Notes: generated from the letters alone by a model not told the origin. A stretch of DNA of 41,738 nt from Acidobacteriota bacterium (GCA_021813555.1 JAKAKG010000193.1:1-41738), one strand, 5' to 3'. Shown: positions 15,419-24,166, numbered from the stretch's first letter. Made by a program: numbers and translations.

Positions 15419-16396
15419 TCACTCTCCCGCCCGATGGCACGCGGCCTGCTGGCCGTCGAAGTTCCGGAGAAGAGGCTCCTCCAGCCGGCACCTCTCGCCG
15501 GCGAGGGGACACCGCGGAGCGAAGCGGCAGCCTCCGCGGAGGCCCGGCTCCACCGTCAGTTCACCTTGGATGAGGACGGAGGTCCTTGGGCAATCCGGAT
15601 CAGGTTCGGGAACCGAGGCCAGGAGAGCCCGGGTGTAAGGATGGAGGGGCCGTTCAAAGACTGCTTCGGTGGGGCCGAGCTCTACGATGCGCCCGAGGTA
15701 CATGACCGCCACCCGCCCACTCACGTGCGCCACGACCTGGAGGCCGTGGGCGATGAACAGGTAGGCCAGGCCCCGCTCCTCCTGGAGGTCCTGAAGGAGA
15801 TTCACTACCTGGGCTTGCACCGATACATCAAGAGCCGAAACAGGCTCGTCAAGGACGATGAACTTCGGGTTTAGGGCCAGGGCTCTGGCGATCCCGATGC
15901 GCTGGCGCTGCCCTCCCGAGAACTCATGGGGGTATTTGTCCGCCGCCGAGGCGCTCAAGCCGACTCTGTCCAGGAGGGCCGCCGCCCGGTCCTTGCGTTC
16001 ACGCGGGGTTCCCAGCTTGTGGATCAGCAAGGGCTCCGCCACGATGTCCCTCACGCGCATACGTGGGTTCAGGCTTCCCATGGGATCTTGAAACACGATC
16101 TGAAACTGGCGGCGGCGCTGGCGAAGGTCTTTTCCCTTCAGGGCCAGGAGATCCTGGCCGTCGAAGAGAACCTGGCCCGAATCGGGCTCCTGGAGGCGTA
16201 CGAGGATCCGTCCCACGGTCGTTTTGCCAGATCCCGTCTCTCCGACCAGGCCCAGGGTCTCCCCTGCCCCCACGGTGAGGCTCACGCCGTCCACGGCATG
16301 CACGTAGGCCACGGGTTTTCCCCAGAGGCCGCGGCGGAGAGGGAAACGGCAGACCAGGTCACGAGCCTCCAGGAGGGCCTGGTTCCCTTCCCTCAC
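15419..16396 (-). CDS. oppF: Peptide/nickel-type ABC transporter ATPase (OppF/DppF)
   Basis: This is an ATP-hydrolysing subunit of an oligopeptide or dipeptide importer. The 325-residue protein has Walker [11 protein letters not shown]-loop region [15 protein letters not shown], signature FSGGQRQR, Walker B FIVLDEP and the C-terminal oligopeptide-transporter segment with cysteines ([14 protein letters not shown]). The residue after the switch histidine, usually Asp (AHDL), is Gly here (AHGL). The start is GTG 16396, four bases overlapping the oppD stop (GTGA), with GGAGGGG upstream. No permease or binding-protein gene is adjacent, so the pair must work with membrane parts encoded elsewhere. 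The substrate cannot be assigned. Confidence 0.9.
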   Translation of the reverse strand: MREGNQALLEARDLVCRFPLRRGLWGKPVAYVHAVDGVSLTVGAGETLGLVGETGSGKTTVGRILVRLQEPDSGQVLFDGQDLLALKGKDLRQRRRQFQIVFQDPMGSLNPRMRVRDIVAEPLLIHKLGTPRERKDRAAALLDRVGLSASAADKYPHEFSGGQRQRIGIARALALNPKFIVLDEPVSALDVSVQAQVVNLLQDLQEERGLAYLFIAHGLQVVAHVSGRVAVMYLGRIVELGPTEAVFERPLHPYTRALLASVPEPDPDCPRTSVLIQGELTVEPGLRGGCRFAPRCPLAGERCRLEEPLLRNFDGQQAACHRAGE

Positions 16397-17385
16397 GGCG
16401 TCCCCTCCGGGAAAGCGCCCTCTCCCGCCGCGAAGATGCACCGCGCGGCGTGCCCCGGGGCCAGGTCACGCCAGTCAGGGACCCGGCGCCGGCACGCCTC
16501 GACGGCAAGTGCACAGCGGGGGGCGAAGGCGCAGGAATGATCGAAGGATCCGGGGGGAGCCACGGCGCCAGGAATGGCCACGAGGCGGCGCTCACGCCTG
16601 TCCAGGCGCGGCAGGGACTGGAGAAGCCCGCGGGTGTAGGGGTGCCCCGGCCCGGAGAAAAGGCTCCTCACGGGAGCCTCCTCCACGACCCTTCCGGCGT
16701 ACATGACGTAGACCCGGCGGGCGGCGCGGGCCACCACGCCCAGGTCGTGGGTGATGAGAAGCAGCGCCATCCCCATGGTCTCTCCCAGGTCCGCCAGCAG
16801 ATCGAGGATCTGGGCCTGAACGGTCACGTCCAGAGCCGTCGTCGGTTCGTCGGCGATGAGGAGGGCGGGCTTGCAGGCCAGTGCCATGGCGATCATGGCG
16901 CGCTGGCGCATGCCGCCGCTGAGCTGGTGCGGGTAGCTCGCCAGACACCGCCCGGGATCGGCCATCCGGACCTTGGCCAGAAGGTCCCTCGCCCGGGCCC
17001 ATGCCTCTTTCTTGGGCACCTTCTCGTGCGCCAGAACTGCTTCGGCGATCTGAAAACCCACGGTCAGGACGGGGTTCAATGCCGACTGGGGCTCCTGGAA
17101 GATCATCGCCGCGTCCTTGCCCCGGAAGGCCCTGAGCGCCTCATCCCCCAAACCTGGCACCTCTTTGCCTCTGAAGAGGATTCGCCCTCCGGCCATGCGG
17201 CCCGGCGGGGGAATCAGACGAAGGATGGCCAGGGCGGAGAGCGTCTTACCCGAACCGGACTCGCCCACGAGGGCCACGGCTTCGCCCTCCTCCACCCGGA
17301 AGGAAGCCTCTTCCACCGCGGTGACCGGCCCCGACGCAGAGGGAAATTCGACGCGAAGGTCTTGCACCTCCAGCAATGCCGCCAT
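16393..17385 (-). CDS. oppD: Peptide/nickel-type ABC transporter ATPase (OppD/DppD)
   Basis: This is the partner ATPase of the adjacent oppF. The 330-residue protein shows Walker [10 protein letters not shown]-loop region [13 protein letters not shown], signature LSGGMRQR, Walker [13 protein letters not shown], switch histidine ITHDLG and the family C-terminal cysteine segment ([14 protein letters not shown]). The start is ATG 17385. No Shine-Dalgarno is visible: a good -10 box ends just six bases before the ATG, so the message may be leaderless. It overlaps oppF by four bases, implying coupled translation. Confidence 0.92.
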   Translation of the reverse strand: MAALLEVQDLRVEFPSASGPVTAVEEASFRVEEGEAVALVGESGSGKTLSALAILRLIPPPGRMAGGRILFRGKEVPGLGDEALRAFRGKDAAMIFQEPQSALNPVLTVGFQIAEAVLAHEKVPKKEAWARARDLLAKVRMADPGRCLASYPHQLSGGMRQRAMIAMALACKPALLIADEPTTALDVTVQAQILDLLADLGETMGMALLLITHDLGVVARAARRVYVMYAGRVVEEAPVRSLFSGPGHPYTRGLLQSLPRLDRRERRLVAIPGAVAPPGSFDHSCAFAPRCALAVEACRRRVPDWRDLAPGHAARCIFAAGEGAFPEGTP

Positions 17386-17391
17386 GAATCA

Positions 17392-17420
17392 AGGATAGCC
17401 TGAGGCTCGGCCCGGAGCAA
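17392..17420 (-). promoter_or_regulatory. Promoter of oppDF, placed for a leaderless transcript
   Basis: The minus strand has TTGCTC (17415-17420), 17 bp, then TATCCT (17392-17397), then six bases (TGATTC) and the ATG of oppD. The normal distance from -10 to the first transcribed base puts that base on the A of the ATG. No ribosome-binding site is present. Confidence 0.5.
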
Positions 17421-17527
17421 ACCGTGCGGCACACTACGGTGGCGGGGACGGGCGGGCGCTTGCCATCCAAGGCCGGTTGCGGCTCCTGACTGCGTGCTTC
17501 CACCACGCCCATGAAAAGGATTTAGGT

Positions 17528-17605
17528 GTCTTGCATTTCGCGTCTAGCGTTTCGCGTCTCGCGTCCTGCGTCTCGCGTCTTGCGTCTTGCGTCTAGCGTC
17601 TCGCG
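17528..17605. repeat. Longest 7-nt-period array (GCGTCTY theme), about 11 heptads
   Basis: From 17528 the plus strand repeats units such as tcgcgtc, tagcgtt, ctgcgtc and ttgcgtc in unbroken phase for about 78 bp. It lies in a 575-bp stretch without a protein gene, between oppD and the tRNA-Leu relic. Unlike the other arrays it follows an RNA-gene region, not a protein stop codon. No coding potential is credible. Confidence 0.9.
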
Positions 17606-17612
17606 CTTTCCC

Positions 17613-17734
17613 AACCGCCGCCCGCGGGTTTCCCGCCCTTCTCGTCCCCTCCCGTAGAACCTCCGCTAACGCAAAACGGAGAGGGTCGCCCCTCTCCGCT
17701 TTCGAGCCTTGGTGCCGAAGGGGGGACTCGAACC
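17613..17734 (-). repeat. Direct-repeat copy 1: duplicated 3' end of tRNA-Leu plus downstream DNA
   Basis: This 122-bp segment matches 17864-17985 at an offset of 251 bp, with only about two mismatches. In minus-strand direction it holds the last 25 bases of the tRNA (T-arm side, acceptor strand and CCA, 17710-17734) and about 97 bases beyond, including a terminator hairpin. The rest of the tRNA is missing: the bases that should hold the 5' part (17735-17796) are unrelated. It is therefore a relic, not a working tRNA. Duplicated tRNA 3' ends are typical scars of tRNA-targeting integrative elements, but no integrase is present. Confidence 0.85.
17673..17698 (-). terminator. Terminator hairpin in the duplicated copy
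   Basis: The minus strand reads CGGAGAGGG, GCGA tetraloop, CCCTCTCCG, followed by TTTT. It is the same hairpin as the tRNA-Leu terminator 251 bp away, with a better T-run. Confidence 0.75.
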
Positions 17735-17863
17735 TGCGCGGCCTAGAAGCCTCGCCGCTCGCGAGTCTCGCGGCTTGCGTTTCAAGGCCGCCCACGGTTC
17801 CCGGGGCGGGGCCCTCCCGCTGCGGTGTAACTCCGAACGCTCGCTCCTCGCTCGCGTTCTCGT
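17735..17863. other. Structured, non-coding spacer between the two repeat copies
   Basis: These 129 bp contain nested palindromes, including CGCGAG-A-CTCGCG (in minus and plus reading) and GAACGC...GCGTTC around a GAGCGAGG-rich centre. No tRNA cloverleaf or credible reading frame is visible, although an open minus-strand frame runs through the whole block. I see no gene here. Confidence 0.6.
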
Positions 17864-17985
17864 AACCACCGCCCGCGGGTTTCCCGCCCTTCTCGTCCCC
17901 TCCCGTAGAACCTCCGCTAACGCAGAACGGAGAGGGTCGCCCCTCTCCGCTTTCGAGCCTTGGTGCCGAAGGGGGGACTCGAACC
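17864..17985 (-). repeat. Direct-repeat copy 2: tRNA-Leu 3' end and downstream DNA
   Basis: This is the copy attached to the intact tRNA-Leu gene. It overlaps the tRNA from 17961 and continues downstream of it through the terminator hairpin at 17928-17949. Confidence 0.85.
17924..17949 (-). terminator. Terminator of tRNA-Leu
   Basis: The hairpin CGGAGAGGG-GCGA-CCCTCTCCG lies 11 bases after the encoded CCA of the tRNA on the minus strand. It is followed by TTCTG, a weaker T-run than in the duplicated copy. Confidence 0.75.
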
Positions 17986-18047
17986 CCCACGACCGTGAGA
18001 TCACTGGACCCTGAACCCAGCGCGTCTACCAATTCCGCCACTTCGGC
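17961..18047 (-). tRNA. tRNA-Leu (anticodon CAG)
   Basis: The minus strand gives an 87-base class II tRNA with encoded CCA. The acceptor GCCGAAG pairs with CTTCGGC, the D-loop region reads TGGCGGAATTGGTAGAC, the anticodon loop reads TTCAGGG, and the long variable arm is TGATCTCACGGTCGT. The T-arm is GGGGGTTCGAGTCCCCC. All features fit leucine tRNA for CUG codons. Its 3' end is duplicated 251 bp downstream. Confidence 0.97.
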
Positions 18048-18187
18048 CAAGTGAAAAGGATACCGTTGAGGGCCATCGCCTGTCAAGGGAGGGTCCTGCG
18101 AGGGGGTCCCGCGACACATGGGAGTTCTCGATGGCGGGCATCATTTCTTTTTCGCAACATCTGCGCAAGGTCCGCGACACGCTTCCC

Positions 18188-18199
18188 CTGTCATATAAT
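18188..18199 (+). promoter_or_regulatory. pst promoter: perfect -10 overlapped by a Pho-box-like half site
   Basis: CTGTCAT (18188-18194) matches one half of the PhoB-box direct repeat, and TATAAT (18194-18199) is a perfect -10. There is no sigma-70 -35 at 16-18 bp, which would fit an activator-dependent promoter. The second half site is poor, and the half site overlaps the -10, not the -35, so PhoB control remains a guess. Confidence 0.45.
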
Positions 18200-18231
18200 T
18201 GATTTGAACTTTTGGCCGTGGAGGCCGTTCC

Positions 18232-19311
18232 TTGGGGGCGCGAGTGAAGAAATACCGATTCCTGGCGGCGGGTCTCCTCATGGCCCTGGCCTCGCAAGTC
18301 CCGTGGGCGCAGCACCCCGTCCATGGAGGGGGGGCCACATTTCCGTTTCCTCTTTACGCGAAGTGGGCCTACCTATATAAGGCCAAAACCGGATTTGTGG
18401 TCAATTATATCTCCATCGGGTCGGGCGGCGGGCTGGAGCAAATCAGCGCGCGTACCGTGGACTTCGGAGCCTCGGAGGCGCCCCTCCCAGAGAAGGCTCT
18501 GGAGGCGGAGCGCCTGGTCCAGTTTCCCATGGTGGTCGGCGCTGTGGTCCTGGCGGCCAACCTTGAGAACCTGAAACCGGGGGACCTGAAACTCACGGGT
18601 GACGTGGTGGCCCGCATCTACCTCGGGAAAATCACCGCGTGGAACGACGCCTCCATCCGCGCCCTCAATCCCGGGCTCAAGCTTCCCGATCTGCCCATCA
18701 CCGTGGTCCAGCGCGCCGACGGCTCGGGAAGCACCTGGCTCTTCACCCACTACCTCTGCATGGTTTCTCCCGAGTGGGCGCGAAGCGTGGGGGCGGGGAC
18801 GTCGGTTCGCTGGCCCGTGGGCGCGGGTGCCAAGGGCAGCGAAGGGGTCTCCGCCTTCGTCAAAACCCTTCCGGGAGCCCTGGGATACGTGCAGGCCGCC
18901 TATGCGGAGCAGAGCAAGCTCCTCACCCTCGCGCTCAAGAACCGCGATGGCGCTTTCGTCACCCCGTCGCCTTCCGCGTTCAAGGCCGCCGCGGATCAGG
19001 CCGATTGGTCTCGCGCTCCGGGCGAGGCGGCCCTCCTCCTGGACCTCCCGGGTGAGCGGACCTGGCCCATCACGGGGGCATCCTACGTCCTCGTCTACCG
19101 GGATCAGGCCGAATCCGAAAAGGCGGCGGGCTTGCTGTCCTTCTTCGACTGGTGCCTGCGCGACGGGGCTCCGGTGGCCGCGGAACTGGGTTATGTTCCC
19201 CTTCCGGAAGGAGCGGTTCGCCGCGTGGAGGAGGTGTGGGCCACCCAGCTCAAAAGCGGGGGCAAGGCCCTTTGGAATCCGGCGGGCGGGCCGGTTCCCA
19301 AGGTGAAATGA
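18232..19311 (+). CDS. pstS: Phosphate ABC transporter, phosphate-binding protein
   Basis: PstS captures phosphate outside the inner membrane and delivers it to PstCA. The 359-residue precursor has a signal peptide ending near WAQ. Family motifs are GGGATFPFPLYAKW, YISIGSGGGL, FGASEAPL (phosphate contacts), KITAWND and RADGSGSTWLFT. The start is set at TTG 18232 because GGAGG lies seven bases upstream. A GTG four codons later (18244), with GGGGG before it, is the alternative; both leave the signal peptide intact. It is the first gene of pstSCAB-phoU, three bases before pstC. Confidence 0.95.
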   Translation: MGARVKKYRFLAAGLLMALASQVPWAQHPVHGGGATFPFPLYAKWAYLYKAKTGFVVNYISIGSGGGLEQISARTVDFGASEAPLPEKALEAERLVQFPMVVGAVVLAANLENLKPGDLKLTGDVVARIYLGKITAWNDASIRALNPGLKLPDLPITVVQRADGSGSTWLFTHYLCMVSPEWARSVGAGTSVRWPVGAGAKGSEGVSAFVKTLPGALGYVQAAYAEQSKLLTLALKNRDGAFVTPSPSAFKAAADQADWSRAPGEAALLLDLPGERTWPITGASYVLVYRDQAESEKAAGLLSFFDWCLRDGAPVAAELGYVPLPEGAVRRVEEVWATQLKSGGKALWNPAGGPVPKVK

Positions 19312-19314
19312 ACC

Positions 19315-20289
19315 ATGGCTGAGCCTTCGCCGGCACCCGCCGAAAACCGGCGCCCCTCCCGCAAAGCCCCTGCGCCTTGGGGCGACATCGTGTTTAAAGG
19401 GTCGACCACGGCCTTCGCGATCCTGGTGTTGGCGCTCATCGGAACGATCTGCGTCGTCCTGTACTCCAAGGGCCACTTGGCCATCAGTACCTTCGGCTTC
19501 AAGTTTCTGTGGAACACGGCCTGGGACCCGGTCCGCGAGGATTTCGGCGCCCTGCCCTCCATCTTCGGCACGGTCGTCTCCTCCCTGCTGGCCATTCTCA
19601 TCGCCACCCCCATCAGCATCGGAATCGCCGTCTTCCTCACGGAGATGGCGCCGCCTTGGCTCCAGAAGCCCGTGGGGCTGGGCGTGGAGATGCTGGCCGC
19701 GGTCCCGAGCATCATCTACGGTATGTGGGGCCTGTTCATTTTCGCCCCCATCATGGCCAGGACCGTGCAGCCCTGGCTCAAGTCCACCCTGGGCTTCCTC
19801 CCCCTCTTTCAAGGAATCCCCATGGGGATCGGCATGCTCACGGCGGCCATCATTCTGGCCATCATGATCATTCCCTTCATCGCCTCGGTGTCCAGGGACG
19901 TCTTCAGCCTCGTCCCGGCCATGGCCAAGGAATCCGCCTACGGGCTGGGGGCCACCACCTGGGAGGTCATCCGAGGGGTGGTCATTCCCCACACCCGGTC
20001 CGGCCTCGTGGGCGCGGTGTTCCTGGGCCTGGGCCGCGCCCTGGGCGAGACCATGGCCGTGACCTTCGTCATCGGCAACGCCCACAGAATCTCCGCGAGC
20101 CTCTTGAACCCCTCCAATACGATCGCTTCCACCCTCGCGAACGAATTCAGCGAGGCCACGTCCCCCTTGTACATCTCCAGCCTCATCGAGCTGGGGCTGA
20201 TCCTGTTCCTCATCACCACCACCATCCTGGCCCTCGCCAAGTTCATGCTCTGGCGCATCGAGGCCCAGGTAAAGGGAGCGCCGAGATGA
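19315..20289 (+). CDS. pstC: Phosphate ABC transporter permease PstC
   Basis: PstC is one of the two membrane subunits of the phosphate importer. The 324-residue protein has a proline-rich cytoplasmic N terminus of about 25 residues, then six predicted helices. The coupling-loop region is [26 protein letters not shown], followed by [16 protein letters not shown], which is diagnostic for the PstC/PstA family. It begins three bases after pstS and overlaps pstA by four bases (ATGA). Confidence 0.96.
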   Translation: MAEPSPAPAENRRPSRKAPAPWGDIVFKGSTTAFAILVLALIGTICVVLYSKGHLAISTFGFKFLWNTAWDPVREDFGALPSIFGTVVSSLLAILIATPISIGIAVFLTEMAPPWLQKPVGLGVEMLAAVPSIIYGMWGLFIFAPIMARTVQPWLKSTLGFLPLFQGIPMGIGMLTAAIILAIMIIPFIASVSRDVFSLVPAMAKESAYGLGATTWEVIRGVVIPHTRSGLVGAVFLGLGRALGETMAVTFVIGNAHRISASLLNPSNTIASTLANEFSEATSPLYISSLIELGLILFLITTTILALAKFMLWRIEAQVKGAPR

Positions 20290-21155
20290 GCGCGGGAAAG
20301 ATTTCGGGCGGCCGATACATGAGACGCAAGGCCGTGAACGTGGCCATGTTGGTCCTTTCGGGCGCCTCGGCCGCCTTCGGTCTCTTCTGGCTCTTCTGGA
20401 TTCTGGGGATCCTGATCCTCCGAGGTGCTCCTGCCCTGAATTGGGCCTTCTTCACCCAGCTCCCCACCCCCCCGGGAATGGCGGGCGGGGGCTTGGCCAA
20501 CGCCATCGTGGGCACCCTGATGCTCACCGTTCTCGCGACGGCCATGGGGGTGCCCGTGGGCCTCATGGCCGGAACCTATCTGGCCGAGTTCGGCCGGCAG
20601 ACCGCGCTCGGCCGCGTGGTCCGGTTCGTGGCCGACGTCATGACCAGCGCGCCCTCCATCGTGATCGGCGTCTTCGTCTACGCGGTCCTGGTCCAGCCCA
20701 TGCGGGGGTTCTCCGGATTCGCGGGAGCCGTGGCCCTGGCGGTCATCATGATCCCGGTGGTGGTCCGAACCACGGAGGAGATGCTCAAGCTCGTTCCGAA
20801 CTCCCTCCGGGAGTCGGCCCTGGCCTTGGGAGCTCCTTACTGGAAAGTGGTCTTCCGGATTTGTTACCGGCGCGTTTTCGGCGGCCTCACCACGGGGATC
20901 CTCCTGGCCATCGCCAGGGTGAGCGGCGAGACGGCGCCCCTCCTCTTCACGTCCCTGAACAACCCCTACTGGAACTTCGACTTCACCAAGCCCATGGGGA
21001 CCCTCAACGTGACCCTCTTCAACTACGCCATGTCGCCGTACGACGACTGGCGTTCCAAGGCCTGGGGCGCGGCCCTCCTCATCACCCTGGGAGTTCTCTG
21101 CACCACGGTCGTCGCCCGGCTCGTGGTGTCCCGAACCCAGATAGGAAGGAGCTGA
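20286..21155 (+). CDS. pstA: Phosphate ABC transporter permease PstA
   Basis: PstA is the second membrane subunit of the importer. The 289-residue protein has six predicted helices. Typical features are [23 protein letters not shown], the coupling loop [19 protein letters not shown] and [13 protein letters not shown] near the C terminus. It starts at ATG 20286, overlapping the pstC stop by four bases, and ends two bases before the pstB start. Length is normal. Confidence 0.96.
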   Translation: MSAGKISGGRYMRRKAVNVAMLVLSGASAAFGLFWLFWILGILILRGAPALNWAFFTQLPTPPGMAGGGLANAIVGTLMLTVLATAMGVPVGLMAGTYLAEFGRQTALGRVVRFVADVMTSAPSIVIGVFVYAVLVQPMRGFSGFAGAVALAVIMIPVVVRTTEEMLKLVPNSLRESALALGAPYWKVVFRICYRRVFGGLTTGILLAIARVSGETAPLLFTSLNNPYWNFDFTKPMGTLNVTLFNYAMSPYDDWRSKAWGAALLITLGVLCTTVVARLVVSRTQIGRS

Positions 21156-21157
21156 CC

Positions 21158-22021
21158 ATGAATCTGACCGTCACATCGCCCCCTCCCGAGATCACGCGGA
21201 GCGGGTCCTCCACGGAGGCGGCTCCGGCCAGGGACTCCGCCACGCAGGGCTGCGATTTGTCCGGGAAGGCGCTCCGCATCGAGGTGCGCTCCCTCCATTT
21301 CTATTACGGCACCAACCTGGCCCTGAAAAACATCTCCCTCCCCATCGTCTCCAAGGAGGTGACCGCCTTCATCGGGCCCTCGGGGTGCGGCAAGTCCACC
21401 CTCATCCGGTGTTTCAACAGGATGTACGACCTCTACCGGGGCCAGCGTGCCACGGGTGAAATCCTCCTGGACGGACAGAACCTCCTGGACCGGGACATCG
21501 ACGTGACGTCCCTGCGGGCCCGGGTGGGCATGGTATTTCAGAAGCCGACGCCCTTTCCCATGTCGATTTTCGACAACGTGGCTTTCGGCATCCAGCTGCA
21601 CGAGAAGGTCTCCCGCTCCATCCTCCGGGAGCGGGTGGAGCAGGCCCTCCACCGGGCGGCCCTCTGGGACGAGGTTAAGGACAAGCTCAAACACAGCGGC
21701 ATGAGCCTCTCGGGAGGACAGCAACAGCGCCTGTGCATCGCCAGGGCCATCGCCGTGGAACCGGAGGTCATCCTCATGGATGAGCCGGCCTCGGCCCTTG
21801 ACCCCATCGCCACGGCGCGAATCGAGGAACTGGTGGAGCAGCTCAAGGAGCGCTACACCATCGTCATCGTCACGCACAACATGCAGCAAGCCGCGCGCGT
21901 GGCGGGCTACACGGCCTTTCTCTACCTGGGCGAGCTGGTCGAATTCGGAGAGACGGAAAAATTGTTCACGACGCCGAGGCAAGCCCGAACCCGGGACTAC
22001 CTCACGGGCAGGTTTGGCTGA
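21158..22021 (+). CDS. pstB: Phosphate ABC transporter ATPase PstB
   Basis: PstB powers phosphate import by ATP hydrolysis. The 287-residue protein has an N-terminal extension of about 38 residues that the family usually lacks. The core follows: [13 protein letters not shown], Walker [10 protein letters not shown] (73-81), Q-loop [16 protein letters not shown], signature LSGGQQQR, Walker [14 protein letters not shown] and switch ITVIVTHN-like [20 protein letters not shown] precedes ATG 21158. The conserved [10 protein letters not shown] stretch is specific to PstB. Confidence 0.97.
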   Translation: MNLTVTSPPPEITRSGSSTEAAPARDSATQGCDLSGKALRIEVRSLHFYYGTNLALKNISLPIVSKEVTAFIGPSGCGKSTLIRCFNRMYDLYRGQRATGEILLDGQNLLDRDIDVTSLRARVGMVFQKPTPFPMSIFDNVAFGIQLHEKVSRSILRERVEQALHRAALWDEVKDKLKHSGMSLSGGQQQRLCIARAIAVEPEVILMDEPASALDPIATARIEELVEQLKERYTIVIVTHNMQQAARVAGYTAFLYLGELVEFGETEKLFTTPRQARTRDYLTGRFG

Positions 22022-22035
22022 GGACCGGAGCGACC

Positions 22036-22692
22036 ATGAGCAGAGAGCGAGAGGAAATCAGAGGCCTGATGGCCAGCATCGTCTCCATGGCGGACGAGGT
22101 GGGCAAGTTCCTTCGCGACGCCGCGGAGGCCTTCGTCAACAGGGACGCGGACGCCCTTCCCCGCCTCCACGCCAGGGACGAAGAGATCGACCAGATGGAG
22201 AACGCCAATGACGCAAGGTGCCTGCGCATCCTGGCTTTGTACCAGCCCGCGGCGGACGACCTTCGGACCGTCTTCATGGCGCTGAAAATCAACAACGACC
22301 TGGAGCGCATCGGAGACCACGCCCTGAACATCGCCGAACGCGCCGAAGCCATCGCGGCCTTCCCCGTTCCGATCCCCGCGGACCGGTTTCGCCGTATGGC
22401 CGACCTGGCCCTCGGCATGCTCGGAGACGCCATCGGCGCCTTCATTTCCGGGGACGCGGTCCTGGCCAAGAGCGTCATCGCACGGGACGACGAGGCCGAC
22501 GACCTCCTCCGGGAAAGCGTGGAAACGGTCCTCTCGGAAACGTGGCGAAGCCGGCCCGAACGGGAGACGGCCATCGCCATGGTCTTCGCCGCGAAGGAGT
22601 TCGAGCGCATCGCGGACCTGTGCACGAACCTGGCCGAGGACGTGGTCTTCATGGCCGAGGGAACGAACATCAAGCACGAACGGCCCGTGTGA
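22036..22692 (+). CDS. phoU: Phosphate transport regulator PhoU
   Basis: PhoU links the state of the Pst transporter to the PhoR/PhoB sensor pair and dampens phosphate uptake. The 218-residue protein is all-helical with two PhoU repeats, each with the metal-binding pattern: NDLERIGDHALNIAE in the first and KEFERIADLCTNLAEDV in the second. It is the last gene of the operon, 14 bp after pstB. No phoB or phoR gene lies in the window. Confidence 0.96.
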   Translation: MSREREEIRGLMASIVSMADEVGKFLRDAAEAFVNRDADALPRLHARDEEIDQMENANDARCLRILALYQPAADDLRTVFMALKINNDLERIGDHALNIAERAEAIAAFPVPIPADRFRRMADLALGMLGDAIGAFISGDAVLAKSVIARDDEADDLLRESVETVLSETWRSRPERETAIAMVFAAKEFERIADLCTNLAEDVVFMAEGTNIKHERPV

Positions 22693-22720
22693 GCTTGCGC
22701 CCACCGGCCTTGCCGAGGAT

Positions 22721-22734
22721 CGGCCCCGGGGCCG
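22721..22734. terminator. GC palindrome between convergent phoU and the MDR gene
   Basis: CGGCCCCGGGGCCG is a perfect 14-bp palindrome in the 51-bp gap between two converging genes. It lacks a T-run, so a role as a two-way transcription barrier is only possible. Confidence 0.35.
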
Positions 22735-22743
22735 GGCGAGGGG

Positions 22744-23766
22744 CTACAGTGTCAGAACCACCTTGCCCACGGTTTGCCTGTCCTGCATGCGCCGGTGGGC
22801 CTCCGAGGCCTTCTCCAGAGGAAGGGAGAGCCCCACCCTGGGCTTGACGACGCCCTTGGACCTAAGGTCCAGAAGGGCGCGCACCGCTTCATCCATGAGA
22901 TCGGCCCGGTCCGGCAGGTGGTACAAGTTGAACGCCGACAAGGTGCGATTCCTGTCAATCATAGCCAGGGGAGAAACCAGAAGCATTCGGCGCAGCCGCC
23001 AGAGCGCTCCGAGGCGGGCGATGGCTCCCGGCCTTACGGCGGCGGCGGCCCCGAAGAGGATGTGGCGGCCAAAAGGCGCAAGAAGGCCCCAAGACCGCTT
23101 GAACGTGTCTCCGCCCACCGAGTCCATGACCACGTCCACGCCGCGTCCTCCCGTCTCCGCCCGTATGGCCGCGGCAAAGTCCTCCACCGCGTAGTTCACG
23201 ATCCGAGCCCTCGGACACTCCTCCAGCACCACCTTGCCCTTGACCTCAGTGCTCACGGTGGCGTAGACCTTGGCCCCCACGGCGTTCAGGATTTGCAGGC
23301 ACGCGATGCCCACCCCGCCGGCGGCGGCGTGGACCAGCACCGTGTCCCTCTGCCGAACGTGGCCGAGCTGGATCAGGCCGTGATAGGCCGTGAGGTATTG
23401 AACCGGAAACGCGGCGGCCTCGTTGAACGTCATGTCCTGGGGGACTTTCATGGCGTAGGCGGCGGGGAGGACCACCCGTTCGGCGTATCCGCCGAAGGTG
23501 CAGAAGCCCATGACCCTGTCTCCCTTGGCGAAGCCCGTGACACCGCCGCCGAAGGCCTCCACGACGCCGGCCACCTCTATGCCGGGGACGAAGGGAGGCT
23601 TGGGGGCCGCCTTGTAAATGCCCAGGCGGGACAGAACGTCGGCGAAGTTCACCCCCGCCGCCTTCACGGCCACGAGGAGATCTCCATCTTGGGGTGCGGG
23701 CGCCTGGAGGTCCTGTACCTCCATCTGGTCCACGTCCCCGTGCTTTTTGACCACGATGGCCTTCAT
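22744..23766 (-). CDS. Zinc-free MDR-family quinone oxidoreductase-like protein
   Basis: The 340-residue protein belongs to the medium-chain dehydrogenase/reductase superfamily, in the quinone oxidoreductase/VAT-1-like group. It has the N-terminal GroES-like domain (AAGVNFADVLSRLGIY, PFVPGIEVAGVV) and the NAD(P)-binding motif VLVHAAAGGVGIA. The catalytic zinc ligands of alcohol dehydrogenases are absent. It probably reduces an enone, quinone or acyl intermediate with NADPH. ATG 23766 follows GAGGGGG; a GTG two codons earlier is less likely. It is the last of a possible three-gene unit with a membrane protein and a radical SAM gene. Confidence 0.88.
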   Translation of the reverse strand: MKAIVVKKHGDVDQMEVQDLQAPAPQDGDLLVAVKAAGVNFADVLSRLGIYKAAPKPPFVPGIEVAGVVEAFGGGVTGFAKGDRVMGFCTFGGYAERVVLPAAYAMKVPQDMTFNEAAAFPVQYLTAYHGLIQLGHVRQRDTVLVHAAAGGVGIACLQILNAVGAKVYATVSTEVKGKVVLEECPRARIVNYAVEDFAAAIRAETGGRGVDVVMDSVGGDTFKRSWGLLAPFGRHILFGAAAAVRPGAIARLGALWRLRRMLLVSPLAMIDRNRTLSAFNLYHLPDRADLMDEAVRALLDLRSKGVVKPRVGLSLPLEKASEAHRRMQDRQTVGKVVLTL

Positions 23767-23813
23767 GAGCACCCCCTCAGCGGCGAATCGCGAGCCGAGC
23801 GCGTCCCCTTTCT

Positions 23814-23864
23814 CGCTGCTCCCCGCTTCCTGCTCCCCGCTTCCTGCTCTCCGCTCCCGTTCCC
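23814..23864 (-). repeat. 7-nt-period array starting at a stop codon (GGGAGCR theme)
   Basis: The plus strand reads gctcccc gcttcct gctcccc gcttcct gctctcc gctcccg ttccct, about seven heptads. In the coding direction it follows directly on the TAG (23864-23866) of the small membrane-protein gene as GGAACGGGAGCGGAGAGC. It fills most of the 97-bp gap to the MDR gene. Confidence 0.9.
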
Positions 23865-24166
23865 TACCCTACATACACGGTAACGGCGATGGTAGCAAAG
23901 ACCGCGGCGAGGAGCGCGCGCCGAAGCCAGTAGAGCCTGTAGGACCACTTGCCCTCCCGTGGGATTCCCCTGTCCATGCCGAAGAGAAGGCCGATGGCGA
24001 GAATGATCCATAAGACGACATAGGCCCATGGCCCCAGGTCGGGAGGGCGCCAGAGGCTCTTGTAGGCCGCCAGGCGGCCGATGATGACGGCGGCGCACAG
24101 GAGGATCAGCACACCCGTCCCGATGCAGAGCCGTTTTGCCGCTTGTTCGGTCCAGTGCCGCGTCAT
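23864..24166 (-). CDS. Small membrane protein of unknown function
   Basis: The 100-residue product has three hydrophobic segments: about 15-35 (IGTGVLILLCAAVIIGRLA), 43-64 (WAYVVLWIILAIGLLFGM) and 83-100 at the very C terminus. A basic loop, REGKWSYRLYWLRR, separates the second and third. I do not recognise a family. ATG 24166 has AAGGAG at a good distance, whereas the longer open frame upstream has no signal and crosses a repeat-like stretch. It lies between a radical SAM gene and an MDR gene on the same strand. Confidence 0.7.
   Translation of the reverse strand: MTRHWTEQAAKRLCIGTGVLILLCAAVIIGRLAAYKSLWRPPDLGPWAYVVLWIILAIGLLFGMDRGIPREGKWSYRLYWLRRALLAAVFATIAVTVYVG

Noticed and set aside
17528-17605. 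Heptad array as a CRISPR array
   Set aside because: Units are 7 bp with no unique spacers, and no cas genes are present.
17544-18119. Open minus-strand frame of 191 codons through the tRNA-Leu region
   Set aside because: It runs through the tRNA gene, its terminator, the duplicated copy and the heptad array. The protein is Arg/Gly-rich low complexity; it is open only because of high GC.
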